This document shows positions 35,434 to 45,629 of a stretch of DNA of 64,000 nucleotides, piece after piece. The stretch's first letter is position 1, and each line of letters starts with the position of its first letter. The notes below the pieces were generated by a model that made no database searches, was not told the DNA's origin, and worked only from the letters and a program-made list of their open reading frames with translations. A program made the translations under genes and the position numbers. This stretch comes from Acanthopleura granulata (taxonomy: Eukaryota > Mollusca > Polyplacophora > Chitonida > Chitonidae). Location of the stretch: contig JABBOT010000004.1 of the NCBI GenBank assembly GCA_016165875.1, positions 21,792,007 through 21,856,006 on the forward strand, in the 5' to 3' direction.

Positions 35434-36000
35434 TTAAATAAATGAGTCCAGTTGAAAAGTTGCCCAATAGACCATATTCCACATACGGTCCTTGTCTTCT
35501 AGACTAAGAAAACATTCAGTGGTATTTCTTCACAATCTGACTTATTTTCCAAACGTTAAAATGACATGTGTGGGAAACGTCTTCACTGGTTCCTGTATTT
35601 GACTACCCAATGTTATTACACAGGGCGTAGGGAGGGTATATACGTGCTTAACTGTAAGGCTGGGCAATGATTCATTGTCGGCGACGGAAATGCTCGGCCT
35701 ATATACATATATACGAGAGCGGTCTCCAGCTTTCTGGGACCCTCCACACCCACTCTATAGCCTTTCTTAAGCTTTCTGGTCAGGCGACGACAGGAGATAG
35801 ATAACACATTCTTAGTAGTGTTGACGTCAACCCCTGATAATGAGGGAGTACCATCCACAAGGCGCTTGTATACGTACAAGGTAGTCGGACTTAGTCGTTT
35901 GAGGCACATGTACATGAATGTGGGAATGCACTCAATTGTGGCTTCTCCAAACGTTTCGGCAACTACTGTCTAAAAACGAACGTCTACCACTGGTAGCCTA

Positions 36001-36110
36001 CACACACTGTAACCATTGTGTGCTAGACGTATACAAATGGTGTACTTGACAAAAAATACATGTGTTGGTGGTACACATTCCTGTGTACCTCAATTTTGTT
36101 ACAGTGTGTG
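36001..36110. mobile_element. Small palindromic MITE-like element with 13-bp inverted ends
   Basis: CACACACTGTAAC (36001-36013) and GTTACAGTGTGTG (36098-36110) are perfect inverted repeats enclosing 84 bp. That inner part is itself rich in GTAC/GTGT half-repeats (GGTGTACTTGAC, GGTACACATTCCTGTGTACC). There is no coding frame. A TA dinucleotide precedes the left end, but a clear target duplication is not seen. Confidence 0.6.
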
Positions 36111-38983
36111 TGCACCTGTGGTACACAGTTTTTAGAGCGAAGATGTACGGACAACGTGTGCAGAGTGTGTTTGGAATTAAGTCACCATTAGAAAGGTATA
36201 GAGCTTTAAAGAACGAGTAAAAAGAGTCTACATGAGGGAATTAATTAATTTCTACACCCATGCACAAGGCAGCGTGCATTGTTGATCGGCAACTCTTTTT
36301 CGTTTACATCTTTTGGCAAGGATATATGGCAAAATGTAAGAAAGGTGGTTTTAAGTAACGGATGGAAATAAATGTTCTTTCCTGTAAATCACATTCTTTT
36401 AGAAAGTCCCATGCAATCCATGCAGTATTTCAAGGACGTGTATGAAACACAGACCTAAGAATCATTTGATAGTTTCCAAATCTATACTGATATACATATA
36501 CATTAAGCAACATACAAAACGTAAAAATACCGTGTCTCTGTATTTAGTTGTTTACTACTGAATATATAAAATTTGAAAATACAAAGGAATAGAATAAAGA
36601 GCCAAGGTGGAACATAAAACCAAAGACGTCTCTGGCCAAACAATAGCACATCGCACAAACTCTGTAATATGCAGGTATCCTCCATACAACATGCAACAGA
36701 GGAGGAAGAAACATCTTACATTTTGAGAAAAATGCGGGTGTATGGTTCCTTTCTCTCATGTGTTCAACAATGTAACGTCTCCCGTTTGTTGAAACGTATT
36801 CGTTGTATATAGTAATGTCTATTCACGTTTTATGAATTCGGAGCCATTTTGTAGAAATACCTTCCTATAGCTCCATGCAGGCAATATACGTTTCCTATGT
36901 CTACATGTAAGCCTTCACAACTGATTGCTCGGTGTAAATGGCCGCTCACAGCCTGCAGGCGTCCATATAGTTGCTCTATGCTTTTACGTTTTCACCAGCA
37001 GCGCTCTGCGGCTGAACTTTTCTTATATACGTGCCTATGCACTGCCTATGAGTAACTCCACCCTTCTTTTTTCCCAACCATCAGGCAGAGAATCAGTTAC
37101 CGTTTCGTTTACACGTTCCGATATATCTGTTATTCGAAATGACCTTTCGGCATACAAATAACCAGGGCTATGTAAATAAATACTGGGAGAAGAAAAAAAA
37201 GATACTGTTAGACTTTAAATAACCGTAAACTAAGATATAATATCCTAAAATCTGGAAACAATTATGACCGACTTCAGCGTTTTCCCGCCGATGTATAGTA
37301 AAATGCCAAGGCTGATACAACTACAAGACTACAGGGCATGTGGTTAAAGCTGCATGATATATCCTGGAATCGCTTATACATATATACTGAGTTAGCATGT
37401 ATACAGAAAATGGATAATTGTTTTCAGATCTTCAATTCCCATGTAGTTCTTCACAGATTCTACGCTTACGCCGTCAAGCACAGGAGAGCCGAAAACACAT
37501 GCACCATACAACCCACAGAAAAATATTGGCTTTCGCTATACTTTGAGGTTCATTTGAATGTTTTGGTGAGGGAAAAGGTTGCATATACATGCACGTCAAT
37601 AATACATCTATAATCAGTTAGCATATTATCATTTTTCCAGTCCGTGTAAACAAGGGTCCATTGTAAAGTAACTTGAAACAATGGAGAGCATCTTACAAAT
37701 ACGAACATTGAGAGGCACTTGCAGGAATAACAAGTTTCAAAGATCTCAGAAATACGCCTAAACGTATGAAAGTAATTTTTAAAGTCAGGAATTTTCTATG
37801 TATATGGCCACAGCTGGAAGACTGTACACTGGTTCGTGGGTGGGGGTAGGTGCTGGTAACCTGAACTCTTTCTACACCACTCGACCAAAGTATGGGTCCC
37901 ATCACGTTTAATTGACATTTAGCCGGCCAGGCAAGTGTAATCTGCAATGCAGCAAGTCGTTACGTCCGGAACATTGCATGGTGGTTGTTGGATCCCATGG
38001 TTGGTACAACAATAGGTATGCATAGATGATAGCCCAAACCAAAGCGGATCGGTATACGGATAAACAAGGATGGGCGACAGCTTGACTGCGGTTAACTGAT
38101 TGTTATTCCGATACGCAGAAAGAACACGCTATCAGTCGGGATACCTGATCGGGCTCGAGCCAAGGGCACTGCTAGCTCCTGTTTGTCCTCATCACTATCG
38201 TTGGCTAGAAATCGATAGAGTTAGACCAGACCTGTCTAGATGAGCCAACCAGAGCCACAGCATGGCGAGAGGGGTGTCCAGATAACGCCACTTGTATACC
38301 CATTGTGTTCATCCATATATTGCAGGCTATATTGTTAGTGAAGAATTGGGCATCCCAATAGGCCATCATTCCTGTCGCATGTCAGCACAAGGGTCTCGAC
38401 ATCATTTGGGGGTTTGTTGGTATACAAATGCAGTCGTGTGGATTATAGAATGCACAAAGTTTGGAAAAAAATTACAACGTGGACGTCGCTGAGAGATAAA
38501 CATCCATTAAGTCTTCCAGGCTATCTCAAACTTAACCCATTTCCTTAATTCAGGTCATTTATTGTAGATGTTGAGCTTAACCATTGACAAGAACTCAACC
38601 GTACTTGCATCGGCCCCATTTGTTTATATTTAGTTGCTATGTGGATTTTGTTCTTCTCTTTTTTATGCATTTTCTTGTCCACTATATTTTCTGTAGCGAG
38701 TTGCTTTACTCGTGCCTCATGTAAAGCATATATATATACATATGAACGTGCTGCAACCTTTCAGGATTTGACGTATCAATATTAACAGCATACCGTTTCC
38801 AAGTCGATTTCCTTTCGTTATTTAAATTATTTGACAAACATGGGTTGGAACTGTATAAAGAGTGCCGATCAACTCATATTCTTATTATATTCATACAAAT
38901 TTCCGGTACAACCAAATGGCAATCAACAGCAAGAGGCGCAGAAACCATTCAACATTCAGTACCATAATGGCACTCCTGATTTT

Positions 38984-39062
38984 ATGACTGAATGATTGGT
39001 GTTTCAGGCCGCAACTATCAGCAGGTTGCTGGCAGACCTTCCCATGTACGACCAGAGAATTA
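38984..39062 (-). mobile_element. tRNA-derived SINE remnant with internal deletion
   Basis: The tail (TGATTGGTGTTTCAGGCCGC) is joined directly to the core block GCAGGTTGCTGGCAGACCTT and CCCATGTACGACCAGAG. About 80 bp of the usual core is missing between them. Confidence 0.72.
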
Positions 39063-39149
39063 AAGTGAAAAACAGCTAATGACTGGGGGACTGTTCGTTA
39101 AAAAGATAATAAAATTCTCTCTTGAATGCCAAAAACTGTTTGAATTTGT

Positions 39150-39388
39150 ATGAATTTGTTGGTGTATTGCCTTCCTTTGTAATGTGGAGTATTTTGCTGC
39201 TGACCCGGGGAGGCTCTCATGCTTTTAGTCCAGTCCTGATTCCTTGCTCTAACTTCTCAATGATGAGATCCAAGCAATGGGACAACAAGTACCATCTTTA
39301 AAGTCTTTGGTATGACCCGACCTGGGCTTGAGCCTGGATCTCCCGACCGGAGCGCAAGCTCTAACTACTAGACCATCGCGGTGGTTGA
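39150..39388 (-). mobile_element. Second tRNA-derived SINE type
   Basis: The minus strand reads GCGATGGTCTAGTAGTTAGA (A-box-like) and GAGATCCAGGCTCAAGCCC (B-box-like), then a body with no similarity to the other SINE: GATGGTACTTGTTGTCCCAT and GAGAGCCTCCCCGGGTCAGC. The head keeps both promoter boxes but has no tRNA fold, so it is not a tRNA gene. A diverged relative may lie at 9862-9950. Confidence 0.7.
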
Positions 39389-39944
39389 TTTTCACTTGAA
39401 ACAAGACGTACGTAGCTCATGTCATATGAGCGTAGTATGTATCTACATTTGCGAGAATCCGCATCTGCTGTAAATAAAATGGGTAGTATTTCCTCAATTG
39501 CGAAATAATGAATAAACATCAATTGAACTTCTTAGCTTTTATCCCCGGAATATCCTGTTTTAGCCAATACATGATTTTTTCAGTTTTTTCATGTAGGCTT
39601 ATCTGCCAAAACTGCCTATCAGACATTTGTCTAAAAGACATTTTCAGCGTGTATATATATTATCAATATATCATACCATCACCGTTTAAAGTGTCAGCTG
39701 GCACTGTTCTTTTCCAAATCATGCTGGCGCCGTACATCAACCCACGAGAACAAATTTAATTACAAAAGTGCTAGTAATGGCGGAATATGGGCAAATCATT
39801 CAATGGATTCTTATGCTCTTCAAACGGTATCTGATACATGTATTTATTATTATGATCATAAATGTCTACAAGGCGACGAAAACGTTAAATTCTTCACGAG
39901 AATAAACAACAAAGAGCCCATGATATGTTAGAATGACCAAAATG

Positions 39945-42900
39945 TTTATTCAATCTCCTAACTTGGTATACATATTGACTGAACTGGAGCCGATGATCGA
40001 GGCAGCCATATTGTTAAAATTGTCGAGCAAAAAAACTATTCAAAAAGAGAGTTACCAGTAAACAATACGCTGATATACAGAGACAGTGCTTCATTTCAGA
40101 CCTATATGCATATGTATATCTGGGGACAGATAATACACTTGGTGGTTTTTACATTGCGTTTTAAAACAGAAGTTAGTAGAGCCCTCAGTCTTCTAGCCTG
40201 TAACTATGTAGAGCACACCATATGCGGAATGACCGCAACCCTGGGAGCCAAGAGTACCTAGTATAACTGAAATCTTTGACGAACATGGGTAATAACCAGA
40301 ATGTCAATCAACGGAAAGTGCCATATGGCTCAATATTTATCCATGTCCACACACACCAACATCAGCAAACCTAAAAAAACACTATAAAAAAAAAACATGC
40401 TGATCACACTTGTCGCTTTTTCTCATGATTGAAAGCACTGAATCTGATTTCCACAAAAGAAAACAGGAACTAAAACAGTATATTTGAGTTCCAGCTTTCA
40501 GGGTGAAAACAGATTATTCTCCATACACGATTCAGCTCGATGTGTTATATCCTTCAGGTCCTAGTTGATTCCAGTAGCTTAAATGGTCACTCAGTTTGAC
40601 TAGATGAATATGAGGTAGGCACTCCAGAGCGCGTGACGCAGGCCATCTCCAACACAGTATTTGTCCAGTTTTTGCACACTACATATATTTGTCCCTGTAC
40701 ACAACGTTTCGTATAACATTGTACTGTTTCATACCAGGTATTCAGACGGTGGTCAGTTTTACAGTATAGTATGTTACTTGTGTTAAAAATATACCCGTTC
40801 CCACGTTGAAGCCTCAAGTAAATTTTCCCAGAAAAAGAACACGGCAGGTTTGTATGTGTAAATCTTATATAATACTGGCTAGCCATGGTTTCAAAACTAG
40901 CAACAATCAGTGCTACATGTGGACGATGGTGTGGTCGCTGATACTGTACATTTCCATTTGGATTGACATGAACTGGCTGTCATTTACTTTTTTCCTGATC
41001 ATAATTCTGTTTTGATTGTTCAAGTTAATCTAATGGCAACATGATTCTTTAATCCAAAAAACAGGATGTATAAGTGTGACCACTGGTTACAAGTTCCCTT
41101 TTGTACAGGGGGTTACGACAAAGGTCTGATATACAGAAAGACAATGCATGAACAAAACACACCATCATGAAGTTAGTAGAATTCTTATTATAATAATAAT
41201 TACAATGCTTGATGTACACAAGGACACAAAGGTTAACAACATATAATATTTATGACGGACAGTTAAAAACCCTCTGGTTGACAGTCACTCATCAGAGTGA
41301 TAGTGCAAAGAAATCCTTCAGTATGTTGTTGGCTGAGTGGCTGTTCTCCGACACACACAAGGCCATGTGACTCTCCACTCAGCTTGCTGTATTAATACAG
41401 ACACTCTGTCCTTTTGCAAGTCTTCAGCTAGCACTTTTACAGTAAGATGTGAGCATTTCATCCAAGCATAAAGTTATAACATTACTGGAAGAGATAGATA
41501 GATCATAATTTAATTCAAGCACAGGAACGATTTCTTAGCCAAACAATCTGAACGAGGACTCCCAATCCAAAAGGGCAAGTATTGGCACATGCAGTGATCA
41601 TCAGTGTTCATAAATAAACCTAGTCCACAACAAACAGTTACTACACAATACAGATGGACAGACTAGTTGCTGCTCTGAAACAAGTATTTTTTTTTCTATC
41701 TACCTAGGCTATCATCTAAACTAAGGGTCACATGTCAAGCTATATACAGCTGGGACTGCAATCCCACTAGTTTTTTTTTTCCATTTAAGTCGGGCACAAA
41801 CACCATCAGACCTGAACACATTGTGTGTCCTAATACAGGTATGTGTACAAGTTTTGGTAACAACAGAAAAGAAGACTCAGCTACTCCCTAAACAAGTCAA
41901 ATGCACACTGGTGTACCAAAGGGCTAAAAATAACAAAATGATTTTGTACATGAGCCTTTACACTAAAAGGTACCATAACACCTCTGTGAAACATAATTCA
42001 ATATTGTTTTAAAATCAATTTAATATTACTAGTTTCAAAAAATCAAGCATACATCAAGTTTCACACTGGATCCACATTCTTGCTGAGAAATGTTGTAGCT
42101 ATCACTTCTAAGACCTTAAACAAACCACTACACAAAGAAAAAACTGAATAATATCAACAGGTATCAATAATACCAGGATAATTTGGATCTTAGAGCATGA
42201 CCCATAAAACTGTATCAATAAAAAAGAAGCTATGGATCTAAATGATGTCCTAAATGCTTATAAAATATATTCACCAAGCGATTTTTAAGAAGAATCTGGA
42301 AAAAGTAGAATGTCAGAAATAAACAATCATTGCAGTAATTGGAAGAGATAAAATCAACATAGTGGGGAATAATTATGTTAGCTCATGTAGTAGTAAAACA
42401 GTCATAAACAACAGACAAATAGTGTCTGAATATATGTGTAAATTATGCTTCGTATGACTTTTTACGCAAAAGTAGATCACCTTTACTTTGGGTAGAGATT
42501 TAAACATGCAATTTTGTCTTAGTAGACGATGCATGAACCACTAAGCCACTAAGGCATACTGGTAAATTTCCTTAGTTTGGGTAAAGGAGCATTATCTTAC
42601 AGCTACACTAAGCACAATATCTGTGACAGTCAACCTTCCAAGATAAACAGATCACTGATTTGAAACTGTGGATCAATAAATTGTGGTAACCTTGAATGGA
42701 TGTGTGCATTTGGTATACTGGATAATGTATACATGCATATGTTATTGAGTTACCTACATATGACGGTAAAGAAACACGTTCAAAACCGTCTCAGTTTGCA
42801 TAGCTTTCATTAAGTGCACGCAAAGCTCGCACTGGATTCCTTTCCCAGCACTTTTGTACACACAGCAGTTTTCATTTTTGACATCAAACACTACAGTGTA

Positions 42901-43118
42901 GCAGTCCTAGTAAGTTCTCTCTCCCACCTTTTCTTCTTGACAAGAAAAATGGTAAATCCACAGACCAGAAAGCCAAGAATGCTCAAATAAGACAAGAAAC
43001 AGAACTTTTCTTCTGGAGAGACTTTCATGTACAGCACCCTCTAGTATAAGGAGGAAATTTTCACTCAAGTCTAGTTGGCGAATTCCACTGAAAATCTCCA
43101 CATAGTGTACACAGAGTC
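39945..43118 (-). other. Candidate long 3' UTR of dystroglycan
   Basis: About 3.2 kb directly downstream of the DAG1 stop codon lack any other gene. The minus-strand AATAAA at 39950-39945 is the clearest canonical signal I noticed; an ATTAAA variant at 41053-41048 would give a shorter UTR. Vertebrate DAG1 also has a long 3' UTR. A degenerate tRNA-like piece lies near 42500-42560. The extent is inferred only. Confidence 0.35.
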
Positions 43119-45629
43119 TTAAGGGGGCACATAGGGTGGGGGATTTCTGTAGGCTGGCTGCACATGTGGCCTTGGTTGTTTATTTTCACTAGAGGCTGTT
43201 ACAGGTGGGGGTGGTCTATACAGGGGTGAGGTCACATCATTCTCGTCCATCTCTTGATCGTCTGTGGCTGCTGCATGATCTTTGTGATTAGATGGAGGTG
43301 TGGAGTCTGGGCTCTCACCGGAAGATCTACGGTATCCTGGAGGTGGGTTTGGAGGTTTCTCTTTCTCCATGATAAGAGGCTTGGAAGAATCCGAAGGTTT
43401 GTCCTGAAGTTCATCAGGAAATATTACTGGAATACCCTTATTAACAAAAGTGTGATGGTCTTGCATATTCATTTTACCCTTGCGTTTTTTTCTGTACAAA
43501 CAACAGGCAATGATAAGGGCTATGAATAAAATGGCAACTATGACCACAGCAGGAACAACTGTTGTGATATATATATCATCACCATCATCATCATCCTTTG
43601 ATGTATCAACGTCATCATCATCATCCCCACCCTCAGGCTTTGGCTCACCTGATGGAACAGTCTGATATGGTGGAGTGGGTTTTGGTGCTTTTTCCGAAGC
43701 CAAAAATTGTTCCTCAAAGTCCACATCAGCACAACTACCCTGGGGTACAGCAGCTGCTTGAGTAATTATGTACGGATCCATGGCTCTTTTCGCCTCCTCA
43801 GTAAGGGTCATATTTTTGGTCAGGAATTTACCCATTAGATCAACAATGTCCCCCACTGGGCAATCATCGGTAGGTAGTGAATTATTGGTCCAAGAATACA
43901 CCACAGATCCTCTTTCAATTTTGGTGACAGTCATCCTCTTAGGGTTCTTATCACCATATAATCGGGCAATTTTGTTTGTAAGGTCAATTCTGTTTCGAGG
44001 ATCAGACATGAACTGATCATAGTCATAGTCAATAGTGAAAGCAAATTCATGATTTACGTCCTGGTCCATGGCACTAGAAATGACTTCAATATTGAAGTTT
44101 TGCCTCACAACAGCTCCCTTAGCATCTGTTCCAATCACCAACAACTTGTAGATTCCGCTATCTTGTGCCAATGGAAGTCCGACGAGGAGCTGCTTCTTCT
44201 GGTCATAACGCAACCAACTTATCTTATTTTTGATGACTTCCTTCGTATTTGTGAATACGTCGATCACAAGAGATCTGGTATTTCCATCATCACAGTCGTA
44301 AAAGGCATTTTCAGGGATCTTGAAGCGGAGGTGCTCACCACTGTGAACGACTACATTCTGAATTCTCTCCCACACTTCAGGATTTCGGTCAATTCCATCA
44401 TTCGGACAGGGAAATGGATGGACAGGTCTCGGAGGAGTGGTGGGTCTGGCAGTTCGTCTTGGGGTCGGTCTTGTGGTTGGAGCTCTGGTTGTGGTGAGCA
44501 CAGTTGGAACTCGGCTTGGTCCTGTTGGCCGAGTATCTCCTGTTGGTTCTTTGGTCATCTCCGTGGTGGTTTGAAGTGTATCTGTTTGTTTCGTTTTTTC
44601 CTCTCCTGGCATTACCATAGATGGTTCCAGAACTTCAGATCGAGTCATGTCTGGTTTGTCTGTAGGCATTTTGTCAGGAATTATTTTTATACCATCATCA
44701 GTAGTGACAGTTTTTGTAGGTTCCACATCCACAATTCGTGTCGGTTGGATTTCCACACCCGAGGCGCTAGCTTGGGGAGGCCTCTCTCTGGAAGACATGG
44801 GTTTAATTTCTGGTGCTTTTTCGGTTGGCTGCACGGCACTGAATGTAGGAGATACCATACTTGGTACTACTCTTGTCATTTCTGGATCAACACCCATCCC
44901 TTTGTCTGTAGAGGTGATAGTGGCAACTGGAAGCTTAGAAGGTGGTGCTAGTGTTATTCCTGGAGTGGCTGTGGCAATGATTTGACGACGGACTCGCTTC
45001 ACAGTAGGTTTGAGCCTACTGTTGGTAACATGCCAGCCAACAATCCCATGACCAATAGCACTGGACATTTCGCCATTTGCAGATGTTGTCTCAACCTGTT
45101 GTAAAACCGGCATGTGATCAGGCTCCACTTTTCCACATCCAACAAGCCAGGAGAGGAAAGCACCTGAAAATTTGGAAGATTTGGCATCTCCTGGGCCTGC
45201 TACAAGGGCAGAACTGTCAAACTTGGCCTGGTCACCTACTGGAGCCATCTTCAGCATTTCAGCAGCAATATTTAAATGAGAGGTGAGTTTATTTGCCAAG
45301 TCAATTTTTGATGTTGGTGAAAGCTGATCTAAGTCAGTATCCACAACAATGGTAACCACTGTCACTGGATCACCTTGCTCACAGTTAACAGCTTTGGCTG
45401 CTGTCTTGCCATTGGACTTCAATGGTTTGCTGCTTGACACATGAGGACTGTCATCTTTAACAACCAACGAGAAGATGTCTAAGGCTTGGGATTGTGAGTC
45501 TTCATTGTGAGCAGTGACTTCCAAGTTGTACTGGCCTTTATCAAATGGACTGGGTACTCCTTGCAGAGCTTGCAGTTCTTTGTCAAATGTAAGCCAACTA
45601 GGTAGGGCATTTTTTCCTGATTCTACTAC
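43119..45629 (-). CDS. DAG1: DAG1 exon 2 (coding): most of alpha- and all of beta-dystroglycan
   Basis: The exon starts GTAGTAGAATC after the acceptor at 45630-45631 and runs without interruption to TAA at 43121-43119, 2,511 bases. A single exon holding most of the coding region is typical of animal DAG1. Matches to human include KNALPSWLTFD (human KEALPSWLHWD), ALVAGPGDAK (FMAGPGNAK), GHGIVGWHV, RGSVVYSWTNNSLP (RGSIVVEWTNNTLP) and TTVVPAVVIVAILFIALIIA. A plus-strand open frame at 44049-44951 is a shadow of this exon. Confidence 0.97.
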   Translation of the reverse strand, partial: VVESGKNALPSWLTFDKELQALQGVPSPFDKGQYNLEVTAHNEDSQSQALDIFSLVVKDDSPHVSSSKPLKSNGKTAAKAVNCEQGDPVTVVTIVVDTDLDQLSPTSKIDLANKLTSHLNIAAEMLKMAPVGDQAKFDSSALVAGPGDAKSSKFSGAFLSWLVGCGKVEPDHMPVLQQVETTSANGEMSSAIGHGIVGWHVTNSRLKPTVKRVRRQIIATATPGITLAPPSKLPVATITSTDKGMGVDPEMTRVVPSMVSPTFSAVQPTEKAPEIKPMSSRERPPQASASGVEIQPTRIVDVEPTKTVTTDDGIKIIPDKMPTDKPDMTRSEVLEPSMVMPGEEKTKQTDTLQTTTEMTKEPTGDTRPTGPSRVPTVLTTTRAPTTRPTPRRTARPTTPPRPVHPFPCPNDGIDRNPEVWERIQNVVVHSGEHLRFKIPENAFYDCDDGNTRSLVIDVFTNTKEVIKNKISWLRYDQKKQLLVGLPLAQDSGIYKLLVIGTDAKGAVVRQNFNIEVISSAMDQDVNHEFAFTIDYDYDQFMSDPRNRIDLTNKIARLYGDKNPKRMTVTKIERGSVVYSWTNNSLPTDDCPVGDIVDLMGKFLTKNMTLTEEAKRAMDPYIITQAAAVPQGSCADVDFEEQFLASEKAPKPTPPYQTVPSGEPKPEGGDDDDDVDTSKDDDDGDDIYITTVVPAVVIVAILFIALIIACCLYRKKRKGKMNMQDHHTFVNKGIPVIFPDELQDKPSDSSKPLIMEKEKPPNPPPGYRRSSGESPDSTPPSNHKDHAAATDDQEMDENDVTSPLYRPPPPVTASSENKQPRPHVQPAYRNPPPYVPP

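Larger units (their letters stand above)
29216..39944. other. Intergenic, repeat-rich, no supportable gene
   Basis: Neither strand has a frame with family features, conserved motifs or linked splice sites. The stretch holds most of the mobile DNA of the window: SINE copies at 29529, 32078, 35170 and 38984, a second SINE type at 39150, a 1.8 kb minisatellite, a palindromic element at 36001 and dispersed repeat copy B at 33236. The rest (about 33430-35150, 36120-38980) is AT-rich unique sequence in which I see nothing further. Confidence 0.65.

Noticed and set aside
35616..35915. 99-codon minus-strand frame
   Set aside because: The peptide shows no domain, signal or codon pattern that I recognise; its length is within chance for 64 kb.
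39290..39388. tRNA gene on the minus strand
   Set aside because: A- and B-box-like words are present, but no cloverleaf with a paired acceptor stem can be drawn, and a SINE body follows.
42495..42560. tRNA-like sequence on the minus strand
   Set aside because: It shows TTAGTGGCTTAGTGGTTC and a weak B box, but the stems do not pair. It is more likely an old SINE head.
44049..44951. 300-codon plus-strand open frame
   Set aside because: It is antisense to the Thr/Pro-rich part of DAG1 and has Trp/Ser/Cys-rich composition typical of a shadow frame.
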